A DNA stretch of 12,423 bases. It comes from Pseudomonadota bacterium. GTDB taxonomy: Bacteria; Bdellovibrionota; Oligoflexia; Oligoflexales; Oligoflexaceae. Shown one piece after another: positions 1 through 6,885 of the stretch (position 1 is its first letter; every line of letters begins with the position of its first letter). The position numbers were made by a program, and so were the translations under genes. The DNA is taken from NCBI GenBank assembly GCA_029556045.1, contig JAKQGS010000001.1, positions 1 through 12,423 of the forward strand, given 5' to 3'. The notes under the pieces are model-generated. The model did not search any database. It was not told where the DNA came from and saw nothing but the letters and a program-made list of their open reading frames with translations.

Positions 1-1176
1 TATCGGCTTGCCGGATCAACCCAGCACAGAGGCACAAGCTCAGAACAAAGTGATGCATGCCAAATTCTTGGCTACGGGCGGCTGCTAGGCCGAACCGCCA
101 AACAACCGCAGACAAAAAAGTTGGACACCTCCATTCCTGACATCGACGTCAGGCTGGCAGGACAGTGTGCTAGCTCACAAAATTTAGCGGTTTTTTGGGA
201 TGGCCACGGCAATTACATCCAAGATGGTCGGCAAAACAGCGCCTATTTGGATCAGGGTGGCCTGCGGTATCGCCCTACCGACAGCTTTGTGGTGATGGCC
301 GGCAAGGAACGCAATCGACGAGCCCCGGGGCTTATCATCTCACCCAGCGACTTTCTCCACAGCAGCCAAAACATGCCTGGCTTGCAGGAGGAACGACGAG
401 GAATATGGGCGATTCGGGGGTCATGGCAGTCCCTCCAACAATCGATGGATCTTTTTCTATTACCGGTACGAGATCAGAGGGATAATGGACTTCCAGACAC
501 TCACCTGCAGGCGCAGGGAGCGGTGGGCCGCTATTTTCACCAGTTTACGAACTTTGACCTGGATTTGGACATTGGTCAACTGAATGGTGTTCGCAAAGCA
601 GGCATCAGCTCCCAAGGCTTTGTGAGCAAAGCCTGGAAAGTATACGGTGAAGCCGGGTACCACGAAGAGCGCGCCTTATTACGGTGGCTGCGTCACGAGT
701 CGATGGACTTTCTGCTCGGCACCAACTACGACGGTAGCAAATATGCTTTGCGCCTGGAATACTTACGTCAGGGGGCCGGCCTGCGGGAAGACGAATGGCG
801 GCAATTGCAGGGTATCTGGAGAACTGCCCATGCATGGCCCAGCGAAAGCCCTTCCGTATCCCCAGGAGGTCTTGCCCAGCCTGCCTCCCTCCAAAATGGA
901 TCAAGTGCAGTCACCTCCCCCACCCTGCTGCGACAGAACTATCTGATCGCGAACGCCGCCCTGTTGGAGTGGCCGACAGATTGGAACATCCAGGACACGG
1001 TGATCTACGGAATGGACGATGATGCCTGGATGAATCTGCTTCGGATTGAATACCTTTTCGACAACCATCAAACGCTCGGGCTGACGCAACGACACTGGGA
1101 TCGTTCAGCCAATCGCCAATTTTTTATACGCCCAGCGGATTGGGATGTGCAATTGGATTGGAAGTGGTCCTTTTAA
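1..1176 (+). CDS. Outer-membrane beta-barrel protein, 5' end unresolved (probably partial)
   Basis: The frame is open from the first base to a TAA at 1174-1176. The product is rich in alternating aromatic/hydrophobic and polar residues. It ends in a stretch closing with Trp-Lys-Trp-Ser-Phe; a terminal Phe preceded by alternating hydrophobics is the usual C-terminal signal for BAM insertion. An early segment (Ala-Gly-Lys-Glu-Arg, then Ser-Pro-Ser-Asp-Phe-Leu, bases about 295-360) resembles porin-like or alginate-export-like barrels, but I cannot name a family. A Pro/Ser-rich stretch (about 841-930) looks like an exposed loop. No signal peptide is visible. The only conventional in-frame start near the beginning is TTG at 121, with no good ribosome site, so the true start is probably left of the window or a frameshift separates it. 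The ATPase gene follows after 17 nt, suggesting a shared envelope-transport operon. Barrel call fairly sure, N-terminus unsure. Confidence 0.62.
   Translation, partial: YRLAGSTQHRGTSSEQSDACQILGYGRLLGRTAKQPQTKKLDTSIPDIDVRLAGQCASSQNLAVFWDGHGNYIQDGRQNSAYLDQGGLRYRPTDSFVVMAGKERNRRAPGLIISPSDFLHSSQNMPGLQEERRGIWAIRGSWQSLQQSMDLFLLPVRDQRDNGLPDTHLQAQGAVGRYFHQFTNFDLDLDIGQLNGVRKAGISSQGFVSKAWKVYGEAGYHEERALLRWLRHESMDFLLGTNYDGSKYALRLEYLRQGAGLREDEWRQLQGIWRTAHAWPSESPSVSPGGLAQPASLQNGSSAVTSPTLLRQNYLIANAALLEWPTDWNIQDTVIYGMDDDAWMNLLRIEYLFDNHQTLGLTQRHWDRSANRQFFIRPADWDVQLDWKWSF
2..88 (+). CDS. Possible C-terminal tail of an upstream gene (alternative reading of the left edge)
   Basis: Frame 2 is open from base 2 to a TAG at 86-88. 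It gives 28 plausible residues containing the run Ser-Thr-Glu-Ala-Gln-Ala-Gln-Asn-Lys and ending Gly-Gly-Cys. Its third codon positions are more GC-rich than those of the competing frame 1 reading of the same bases. If real, this is the end of the preceding gene, and the barrel gene would have to start after base 88, where only a poor TTG at 121 is available. The alternative is that both frames belong to one gene split by a frameshift near bases 80-120. There is too little sequence to assign a function. Confidence 0.3.
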   Translation: MGLPDQPSTEAQAQNKVMHAKFLATGGC

Positions 1177-1193
1177 CAGATGAGGTGAATACA

Positions 1194-1883
1194 ATGATTC
1201 GCATGGAACACGTAAGCAAAATCTATCATACGGGTAAAACCACCGTGAACGCCCTCACGGACATCAACTTTGAAGTCAATGCCGGAGACTTTACCGTGAT
1301 CCGGGGACCATCCGGATCAGGAAAGTCAACCCTTCTGAATATTCTGGGATTGTTGGATGGCCCTACGGAAGGATCGGTTTACCTCAATAATCAACTCATC
1401 ACCTATGAAGACTATGATCGCCTGGCGACGCTGCGTTCTCGGAGTATTTCATTTATTTTCCAGTCGTTTAACCTCAATCCTGTGCTGACCCTCGAAGAAA
1501 ATGTGATGGTTCCCCTGATGATCCGTCGCGATCTTTCCCGGGCAGAAAAAAACCAGCGGGTACTGACCTGGATTGAAAATACGGGTCTTATGGAACACCG
1601 GTATCACCGTCCCGATGAGCTCTCCGGGGGACAGCGGCAACGGGTCGCCATCGCCCGGGCAATGGTCAGTCAGCCAGAACTGGTCATTGCCGACGAGCCC
1701 ACCGCTAACCTGGATTCGCAAACGACCCGAAAAATTCTGGATCTGATGCGACAATTAAATCAGGACAAGGGGGTGGCTTTTGTTTTCGCCACCCACGACC
1801 CCGTTCTGGATGATTATGCGCAAAAAACCATGGTTATTCGCGATGGACGATTTCAGACAGGAACTGATGAAGCTGGCAGATAA
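1194..1883 (+). CDS. ABC transporter ATP-binding subunit, MacB/LolD type
   Basis: A 229-residue nucleotide-binding subunit of the LolD/MacB/FtsE class, which powers FtsX-fold permeases acting on lipoproteins or other envelope substrates at the inner membrane. All catalytic elements are intact: Walker A GPSGSGKST at residues 38-46, Q-loop Gln90, signature LSGGQ at 143-147, Walker B LVIADEP at 163-169, D-loop around 171-174 and H-loop His201. The length is normal for the family. I chose ATG 1194 because GAGGTG lies at 1182-1187 with 6-nt spacing and the next residues (Met-Ile-Arg-Met-Glu-His-Val) match the usual family start; an in-frame start at 1140 would add 18 unrelated residues inside the barrel gene. 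The partner permease is not in the window. The adjacent barrel suggests an envelope-spanning exporter or lipoprotein-trafficking system, but the substrate cannot be read from the sequence. Confidence 0.93.
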   Translation: MIRMEHVSKIYHTGKTTVNALTDINFEVNAGDFTVIRGPSGSGKSTLLNILGLLDGPTEGSVYLNNQLITYEDYDRLATLRSRSISFIFQSFNLNPVLTLEENVMVPLMIRRDLSRAEKNQRVLTWIENTGLMEHRYHRPDELSGGQRQRVAIARAMVSQPELVIADEPTANLDSQTTRKILDLMRQLNQDKGVAFVFATHDPVLDDYAQKTMVIRDGRFQTGTDEAGR

Positions 1884-1922
1884 CGGTGTGTTTAATAGTC
1901 TGACACCGTCATATTTTCAGAC
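1883..1922 (+). promoter_or_regulatory. Two overlapping, mutually exclusive small hairpins after the ATPase gene
   Basis: ACGGTGT (1883-1889) pairs perfectly with ACACCGT (1903-1909) across a 13-nt loop. GTCTGA (1898-1903) pairs perfectly with TCAGAC (1917-1922), also across 13 nt. The two stems share base 1903, and each loop contains part of the other stem, so they would compete. TATTTT at 1912-1917 lies inside the second structure. This could be a weak terminator or transcript-end structure for the ATPase operon. The stems are short (7 and 6 bp) and may be chance. Confidence 0.22.
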
Positions 1923-2009
1923 ACCCTCCGTGCCCATTTGGCCGACTATCTACCTAAAATTACTTACCTCCCGGATTGGCGAACCACTTGCTTAAGGTAG
2001 GACCCGCAC

Positions 2010-2038
2010 CCTCCCCGCTTGGTGGAGGCGGTTCTTTT
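2010..2038 (+). terminator. Weak terminator-like stem with T-rich tail
   Basis: CCTCC (2010-2014) pairs with GGAGG (2024-2028) over a 9-nt loop, followed a few bases later by TTCTTTT (2032-2038). It lies between the ATPase gene and lipoprotein A and could separate their transcription. The stem is only 5 bp and the T tract is interrupted. Apart from this and the hairpins at 1883-1922, the 206-nt spacer contains only an isolated TAAAAT at 1955-1960 that could be a -10 box, with no matching -35. Confidence 0.25.
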
Positions 2039-2089
2039 GACTTGAAGCGGATTGCTGTCGTTGATGATTGCTGAGGAGTAGAAGCTGCC

Positions 2090-2950
2090 ATGGTCGATGT
2101 ACCCACAGGAATGAAACATCCGGTCTTTCGCCGAAGAAATCTGGCAGGCCATCTCCTGTTGATTGGGCTGGCCTTTTCCATGCAAACCTGCGCCGATCAT
2201 GACTTGCTGAACCTCGATAAACCAGAGCGACAGAGAACCCAGCGCAAAGATGATCGCCTGAGCGAAGAGAGAGCATCTCAGCCTCTGCCATCGGTCGATC
2301 CCCGGGAGCCCGTTGATCCGGATTCCCCTGAACCTTCGCTACCGATTTCTGACAATCAAACATCCGAAAAGTCCATCGCTTATGACATGGGTGACGACCC
2401 GTTGCGGCCATCCCCCGAACTGGGCACACCCCGCGCCACACCGTTGCCGCAGTCACCCACGTCTGTGACCGTTGCAGAGCCAGCTAAGCCAGTTACATTC
2501 CCCGTGGTGCCCAGCAGCTACGATCGCATCCTTTCGGCACTCACCCAGTCAGTTGAAGTCAAAGGTATCAGCTTGTTTTTGAATACCTGGAATGCACAAA
2601 AAGTTACTATCTCTTCGACAAGCAACTCCCTGACGGTCACTGGGCAGATTTCGCACCATAGAGCTCTGTATTTTGACCATCAAATGCGGTACGTGCTCAC
2701 CTTCAAGGATCAGAGTTTGGTGAATGCCAGCCTATACGATATCGGAGAGAGCAAAAGCATCGATAACGGACGCATACTGGCCATCGTTAACCAGTACGCA
2801 AACGATCTGCAATATGAAAACCTGCCCACCCTTTACTCCCAGATTTATGGGTTCACCAGCATTGACCGTTGGGAAGAGGGGGCACAGATTATTGCGTTAT
2901 TCCTGGGATTGCAGACTTATCAAAGCCAACTGGAAAATAGTTCACTATAG
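2090..2950 (+). CDS. Lipoprotein A: signal, disordered linker, C-terminal domain shared with the lipoprotein at 6886
   Basis: A 286-residue predicted lipoprotein of unknown function. A basic N-terminus (Arg-Arg-Arg at 14-16) precedes a hydrophobic segment (18-30) and Cys34, the likely lipidation site; its lipobox (Met-Gln-Thr-Cys) is non-canonical. Residues about 36-140 are charged and Pro/Ser-rich with little predicted fold, probably a tether. Residues about 144-286 look folded and contain Lys158-Gly159, then Thr166-Trp167-Asn168; the same spacing recurs in the lipoprotein at 6886-7872. I chose ATG 2090 with GAGGAG at 2073-2078, a rather long 11-nt spacing. ATG 2111 would place Cys at 27 but has AGGA almost touching it. 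It is the first gene of the four-gene envelope module; the barrel gene follows after 12 nt. Being the first gene, with a spacer upstream, it probably has the module's promoter, which I could not locate convincingly. Confidence 0.75.
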   Translation: MVDVPTGMKHPVFRRRNLAGHLLLIGLAFSMQTCADHDLLNLDKPERQRTQRKDDRLSEERASQPLPSVDPREPVDPDSPEPSLPISDNQTSEKSIAYDMGDDPLRPSPELGTPRATPLPQSPTSVTVAEPAKPVTFPVVPSSYDRILSALTQSVEVKGISLFLNTWNAQKVTISSTSNSLTVTGQISHHRALYFDHQMRYVLTFKDQSLVNASLYDIGESKSIDNGRILAIVNQYANDLQYENLPTLYSQIYGFTSIDRWEEGAQIIALFLGLQTYQSQLENSSL

Positions 2951-2962
2951 GATTTTTGGAGA

Positions 2963-4087
2963 ATGAAATTCGGGTTTACCACAATCATTTTGACAATCGC
3001 CAGCGTGGCACTGATGGCCGGCAGCCGCGCCCTGGCGCAGTCCAATGACCTGCGACCATTTATGTCCCAGTCACAGGTGGCACTGGCCCTCTCATACCTG
3101 CAGGCGGATGAAGGAGAAAGTTTTGCATCACTAGGAGGCGTAATCCTTTCCAGCAACACCCAGTTTGGCTTTTCATCGTCCGTCCAGGGCCTATTGCAGG
3201 CCTCCCTGATCAGTCGCAATGGCAGTTCCAATTATTACCGCCACAACGAATTTCGCGCCCTGACCGATCTGTATATCACCCAAGCAGTGATGTTGTGGCA
3301 GGCCACCACCTGGGCCAGCATCCAGGGGGGAATCATCGACCAGAATGCTTTTGATGTTCCCAATATCATTTCCGGCGAAGCATTTCCCGGTCTGAGGGAA
3401 GGTGCGGCATTCCATGGAGACATCGTCAGTTTTAGTCTGGAGGCTCAACAAGCAATTCCCGGATCCAACTATACGCGGCGGCGAGAGGAGGCGACAACGG
3501 ATGGCGCAGCCCGCTTTTTTTATGAACGAGCATCTCTCAAACTATCGTATAAACCGTCCTTTGACGTCGAGTTGAGAGCCACCCACTTCCTGTTTGAAAG
3601 TCTCGGCCCTGATGTGGCTTTGACCTCTTATTATCAGGGCAACACCGTGAATGGGCGTGGCGATAATGCTGCATTTGGCACACCATTTCGCGGTTATGAA
3701 GCCACGGTAAAAACATCCCTGGCGCTTTCACCCCAGGCCCGGTTGTTTGCCCGCTTGACCACCAGCGGAAATCTCGAGGCAGAAGAAGGTACCAACCTTG
3801 GCTTATATAACGAAGCTGGGTTTCTGTTCGATCATGATGGGGTTAAATCCAGCCTGTCCGCGGGTAGTTTTGAAACGGGGGCCGACCTGACCCCGGCGTC
3901 ATACAACGCGTCATCACTCGGGCACAATAATCGCCGGGGATACTTTGTGAAAAGCCGGATAAGCCCGCCGTCAACACCCTTTTATGGTGAGCTTAAATAT
4001 ACCTATGCCAACGAACTGGATGATAAACCAAACCAGGATACTTTTGAATATGTCGCCGTGGAACTGGGGGTGCAGTATGCGCTATAA
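2963..4087 (+). CDS. Outer-membrane beta-barrel protein of unknown family
   Basis: A 374-residue secreted protein. It has a classic signal peptide: Lys2, a hydrophobic core at about 5-20, and an Ala-Leu-Ala cleavage motif at 23-25 before Gln26. The mature part is a succession of alternating hydrophobic/polar stretches rich in Tyr, Phe, Gly, Ser and Asn with almost no Cys, ending Glu-Leu-Gly-Val-Gln-Tyr-Ala-Leu. This is typical of an outer-membrane barrel, although the last residue is Leu rather than Phe. I do not recognise a family. ATG 2963 is the only start, since an in-frame TAG lies at 2948-2950. AGGA at 2949-2952, overlapping the stop of lipoprotein A, is the plausible ribosome site; the stronger-looking GGAGA abuts the ATG too closely. 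The next gene overlaps its 3' end by 11 nt, so the genes are probably translationally coupled. Its likely role is the membrane-embedded part of the module. Confidence 0.82.
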   Translation: MKFGFTTIILTIASVALMAGSRALAQSNDLRPFMSQSQVALALSYLQADEGESFASLGGVILSSNTQFGFSSSVQGLLQASLISRNGSSNYYRHNEFRALTDLYITQAVMLWQATTWASIQGGIIDQNAFDVPNIISGEAFPGLREGAAFHGDIVSFSLEAQQAIPGSNYTRRREEATTDGAARFFYERASLKLSYKPSFDVELRATHFLFESLGPDVALTSYYQGNTVNGRGDNAAFGTPFRGYEATVKTSLALSPQARLFARLTTSGNLEAEEGTNLGLYNEAGFLFDHDGVKSSLSAGSFETGADLTPASYNASSLGHNNRRGYFVKSRISPPSTPFYGELKYTYANELDDKPNQDTFEYVAVELGVQYAL

Positions 4088-6818
4088 TAGCCTCGCCATG
4101 TTTTTGATTTTAGTCATGCCCCTAAGCTGTTCATTTAAACAGAAGGGACGGAATCAGCAACAGGCGCAAAATCAAGCCGATTTTGTCGTCGATAAACTGA
4201 AGTTCGAGCAGAGTGCGCAGGTGCAGCAAAAATCCGCGGATGGATTTTTGCTCAAAAGACTGTTCAACATCACCTACTGTCTGCGCGATCGCGTCACCGC
4301 CGAATTGATTATTGACGAATCGTTCACAATAAGCATCGAGGGATATAGCGAGAGTCTGGTTACCGATCACAGTGGTTGCACGGTTTTTAATTACGCCATC
4401 ACCTATAACCAGTACCAAAACCCCATCTATGTTGAAATCCCCTACCAGATCGCCCGGAATTCAAGCGGCAGCCCTTATGATGGGCGAATGGCTATCAATC
4501 CCTGGATTCCTGATCTTGCGGACCTTCGCCATAAACCAATTGCGGATCTCTACCCCATCAGCATGTCAGGCATGGGATTTCAGGGATTAACGGGCGACAA
4601 TTACTATATTGGCAGGCCAAGCCGACTCACAACGGATAGCCTTCGCATTAAAACCACCAGCAAAAACCTGGGAACGAATCCTGCCACCTACACCATGGAT
4701 ATCTATTTCACACCGGAGATTCTCCAAACCGACACGGATAAGAACCTCAAAAGATCCCGCTTAAGTGGTGGTCAGTTCGAACTCGACATGGCGGTAGTGG
4801 CGACGCGACCTGATCAATCCCGTTTTGTAATCGCCCAGGCCGAAGCCAGAGTCAGTGCCATCGTCCTGGAGCAGAAACTGTATTTTGAGGGAATCACGTT
4901 GCTGCAGTTCGAAGCGCCATCAGCCAATGACACTGTTGATATCTATTTGCAAATCAATCCGACTTCCGCCGAAATGGGAATCGACACCTATGAGATCAAG
5001 GGTTCGTTCACCGGCAAAACATTCGAGGGCGAGAGTTGGCTGGGTGCAACAAGCCTACGAGATGAAAAATTCGCTACCTATAAAATGCCGCTGCAGAATA
5101 TTGAATCCAATCTTGTCGGCCCGTCCTTGCTGGTGCAGAGTTTTTCCTATGAGTACCCCCCCCAGCAGGTCGATGCCCTAGTCAGCGCTAACCTGAGGCT
5201 CACTATCAATGAATCCATGTATGTGATCCTCAACAGTGCCATCGCGGTTCCGGAAGATATCGGCCGTTCCCGGATAGGCATCCAAGAGAACATACCACTT
5301 AAACCGGGGCAGACGGTCAAAGCGCGGCTGGCGGTCCTGGCGCGTGACACCACCGTCCCTGCGGAAGACTCCGATGACAGGACACCCTATCGGCAACTCC
5401 GCTACATCTCTGGTTATGAAGCGACAATCGCCGTCAACAAAAACGGCCAACTGGTGATTCCCCTGATCTACGCCTTCGATTTTGAAGAGAGACCCAAGTT
5501 GGAGTCAGGCACCAGACTGTTGCTGGAATTGATTCCAGAATTTACCTACCTGGATGCCCGGATTCACCCGGTTCGGGTCGATGTGATGTTTGACTTTCTT
5601 TCGGATCGTGGCTCATCTCAAGTCATCCGCTATGGTGCTTTTGAGTCCCTGGCAGATGTTACCGCCACCCTGGTTCCCTATCCCTACCGACTCACGGCCC
5701 AAGAAGTATCGGCCATTAAAAAAGAAGAAATGGCCACGGATCGGGACGTTAAGGACATCGTATTTTATAAACCCCGCATTAAGAGCGATTTCAATGCCCG
5801 GGACTCTTACTTGAAAATTATGAAGGAGCATTCCAAGCTACAGTTTATCAATGACAATGATGCGGATACGCCGACCTTGGCGGCTCCAGCGGTTGCATCA
5901 CTCAAAAAAGCACTGGCTACCATCGAAACCGATCCACACCCAGGAACTGACCTTCTGACCCCTATTTGCGATCTATTTGCCGCCAACGCTCTTTGGGCTG
6001 ATAGCAATAATCCGGTCGACATCGTCAGCCAATGTAAGGCGTCACCCAGCAAATTCGTCAGTCTCAAAAACACCTACTTTATCGACAAAGTCACCTCTCG
6101 CCCTGTCAAGTTGGGTCAGGAAAACACCAACATCAATATATCGACGGGGCTCAGCGTTGGAGAAACATCGAGCAGTGACTGGACGTCAGGATGGGCGACG
6201 AGAGTGAGCACAGCTGCCACAGTTACCGCAAGCGGTGGAATTGAATTTCTGGGAAATGGGGTAAAAGGCAACGTTTCAGTCGGAGTTGGCGCTGAGCGTT
6301 ACTGGCGGTCCGGATCTTCTGAGTCATCCCGATCCTCACGGGATTTGAGTGTTGGCACCAGCAAACCTCTCACTGTCGAAGAGCATATCTTTAAATTTGA
6401 TGTGGAAGGCAGCTTGTGTCTGGTGGCAGAACCGGCCCAGGATGACCGCAATGCCTGCTTTTTTGCCACAGGCTGCGACACTGCCTATAGACCGGTTATG
6501 GCCTGCCGCAAGACCTCCTTCGCAGCCCAGGACAGTTGGTTTTTTGTGGCCGATAGCATCGTTTATCGCTTGTCTACCGGTCGCAATAATAGGGAGTTGG
6601 CCAACCGTAAATGGTTGACGCTGATTCGCGGAAAAACAGCCTTTACCGCCTTTGCCCAAAGTCTGGAAGACAGTGTCTCACCGGTATACCTTGAAAGACA
6701 AAGCATCATGGATCTGCGTTTTAACAGCTTGCTCAAGGACTTTCTGGGGAATCAGGTCTATCGTTATGGCATTATTCAGGATCCCGGTATTGGCGACTTT
6801 CCGGGGATGATCCGATGA
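4077..6818 (+). CDS. Giant (913-residue) lipoprotein with C-terminal Ser/Thr-rich beta stretch
   Basis: A predicted surface or periplasmic lipoprotein of unknown function. Residues 6-17 are hydrophobic and Cys18 follows Met-Pro-Leu-Ser, a slightly atypical lipobox. The N-terminal third is beta-rich and Ig-like in feel (Thr-Asp-His-Ser-Gly-Cys around 4365-4380). A long beta-rich middle follows, then a charged helical linker (about residues 540-620). Residues about 683-775 form a low-complexity Ser/Thr/Gly-rich stretch with alternating residues, like membrane-inserting hairpins of pore-forming proteins. A Cys-containing C-terminal domain follows (Cys in Ser-Leu-Cys-Leu-Val, Asn-Ala-Cys-Phe, Gly-Cys-Asp, Met-Ala-Cys-Arg), probably disulfide-stapled. 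I chose ATG 4077, with GGGGTG ending 6 nt upstream; it overlaps the barrel gene by 11 nt, so coupling is likely. An earlier in-frame ATG at 3984 would bury the signal peptide. A C8 run (5156-5163) lies within it. The open frame is real; the function is unknown. Confidence 0.85.
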   Translation: MRYNSLAMFLILVMPLSCSFKQKGRNQQQAQNQADFVVDKLKFEQSAQVQQKSADGFLLKRLFNITYCLRDRVTAELIIDESFTISIEGYSESLVTDHSGCTVFNYAITYNQYQNPIYVEIPYQIARNSSGSPYDGRMAINPWIPDLADLRHKPIADLYPISMSGMGFQGLTGDNYYIGRPSRLTTDSLRIKTTSKNLGTNPATYTMDIYFTPEILQTDTDKNLKRSRLSGGQFELDMAVVATRPDQSRFVIAQAEARVSAIVLEQKLYFEGITLLQFEAPSANDTVDIYLQINPTSAEMGIDTYEIKGSFTGKTFEGESWLGATSLRDEKFATYKMPLQNIESNLVGPSLLVQSFSYEYPPQQVDALVSANLRLTINESMYVILNSAIAVPEDIGRSRIGIQENIPLKPGQTVKARLAVLARDTTVPAEDSDDRTPYRQLRYISGYEATIAVNKNGQLVIPLIYAFDFEERPKLESGTRLLLELIPEFTYLDARIHPVRVDVMFDFLSDRGSSQVIRYGAFESLADVTATLVPYPYRLTAQEVSAIKKEEMATDRDVKDIVFYKPRIKSDFNARDSYLKIMKEHSKLQFINDNDADTPTLAAPAVASLKKALATIETDPHPGTDLLTPICDLFAANALWADSNNPVDIVSQCKASPSKFVSLKNTYFIDKVTSRPVKLGQENTNINISTGLSVGETSSSDWTSGWATRVSTAATVTASGGIEFLGNGVKGNVSVGVGAERYWRSGSSESSRSSRDLSVGTSKPLTVEEHIFKFDVEGSLCLVAEPAQDDRNACFFATGCDTAYRPVMACRKTSFAAQDSWFFVADSIVYRLSTGRNNRELANRKWLTLIRGKTAFTAFAQSLEDSVSPVYLERQSIMDLRFNSLLKDFLGNQVYRYGIIQDPGIGDFPGMIR

Positions 6819-6848
6819 ATTTGAGTATTTTCTGAGCTGAAATTGAGT
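6816..6848 (+). repeat. Imperfect direct repeat between the giant lipoprotein and lipoprotein C genes
   Basis: TGAATTTGAGT (6816-6826) and TGAAATTGAGT (6838-6848) match at 10 of 11 positions and are spaced 22 bp start to start, about two helical turns. The first copy includes the stop codon of the giant lipoprotein gene. This could be a paired protein-binding site for internal regulation or simply chance in an AT-rich gap. Confidence 0.25.
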
Positions 6849-6885
6849 TTCCTAACTGTTCCACCACTTTCTGGAGTTGACGACG

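Noticed and set aside
1140..1193. Longer N-terminus for the ABC ATPase
   Set aside because: The extra 18 residues fall inside the barrel gene. ATG 1194 has a good ribosome site and the family-typical start.
1992..2456. 154-codon minus-strand open frame opposite lipoprotein A
   Set aside because: It has odd composition and no ribosome site. The plus-strand frame has a signal sequence and operon context, so this is a shadow.
3984..4076. Longer N-terminus for the giant lipoprotein
   Set aside because: It would place 31 residues before the signal peptide and lies wholly within the barrel gene. ATG 4077 has a GGGGTG site.
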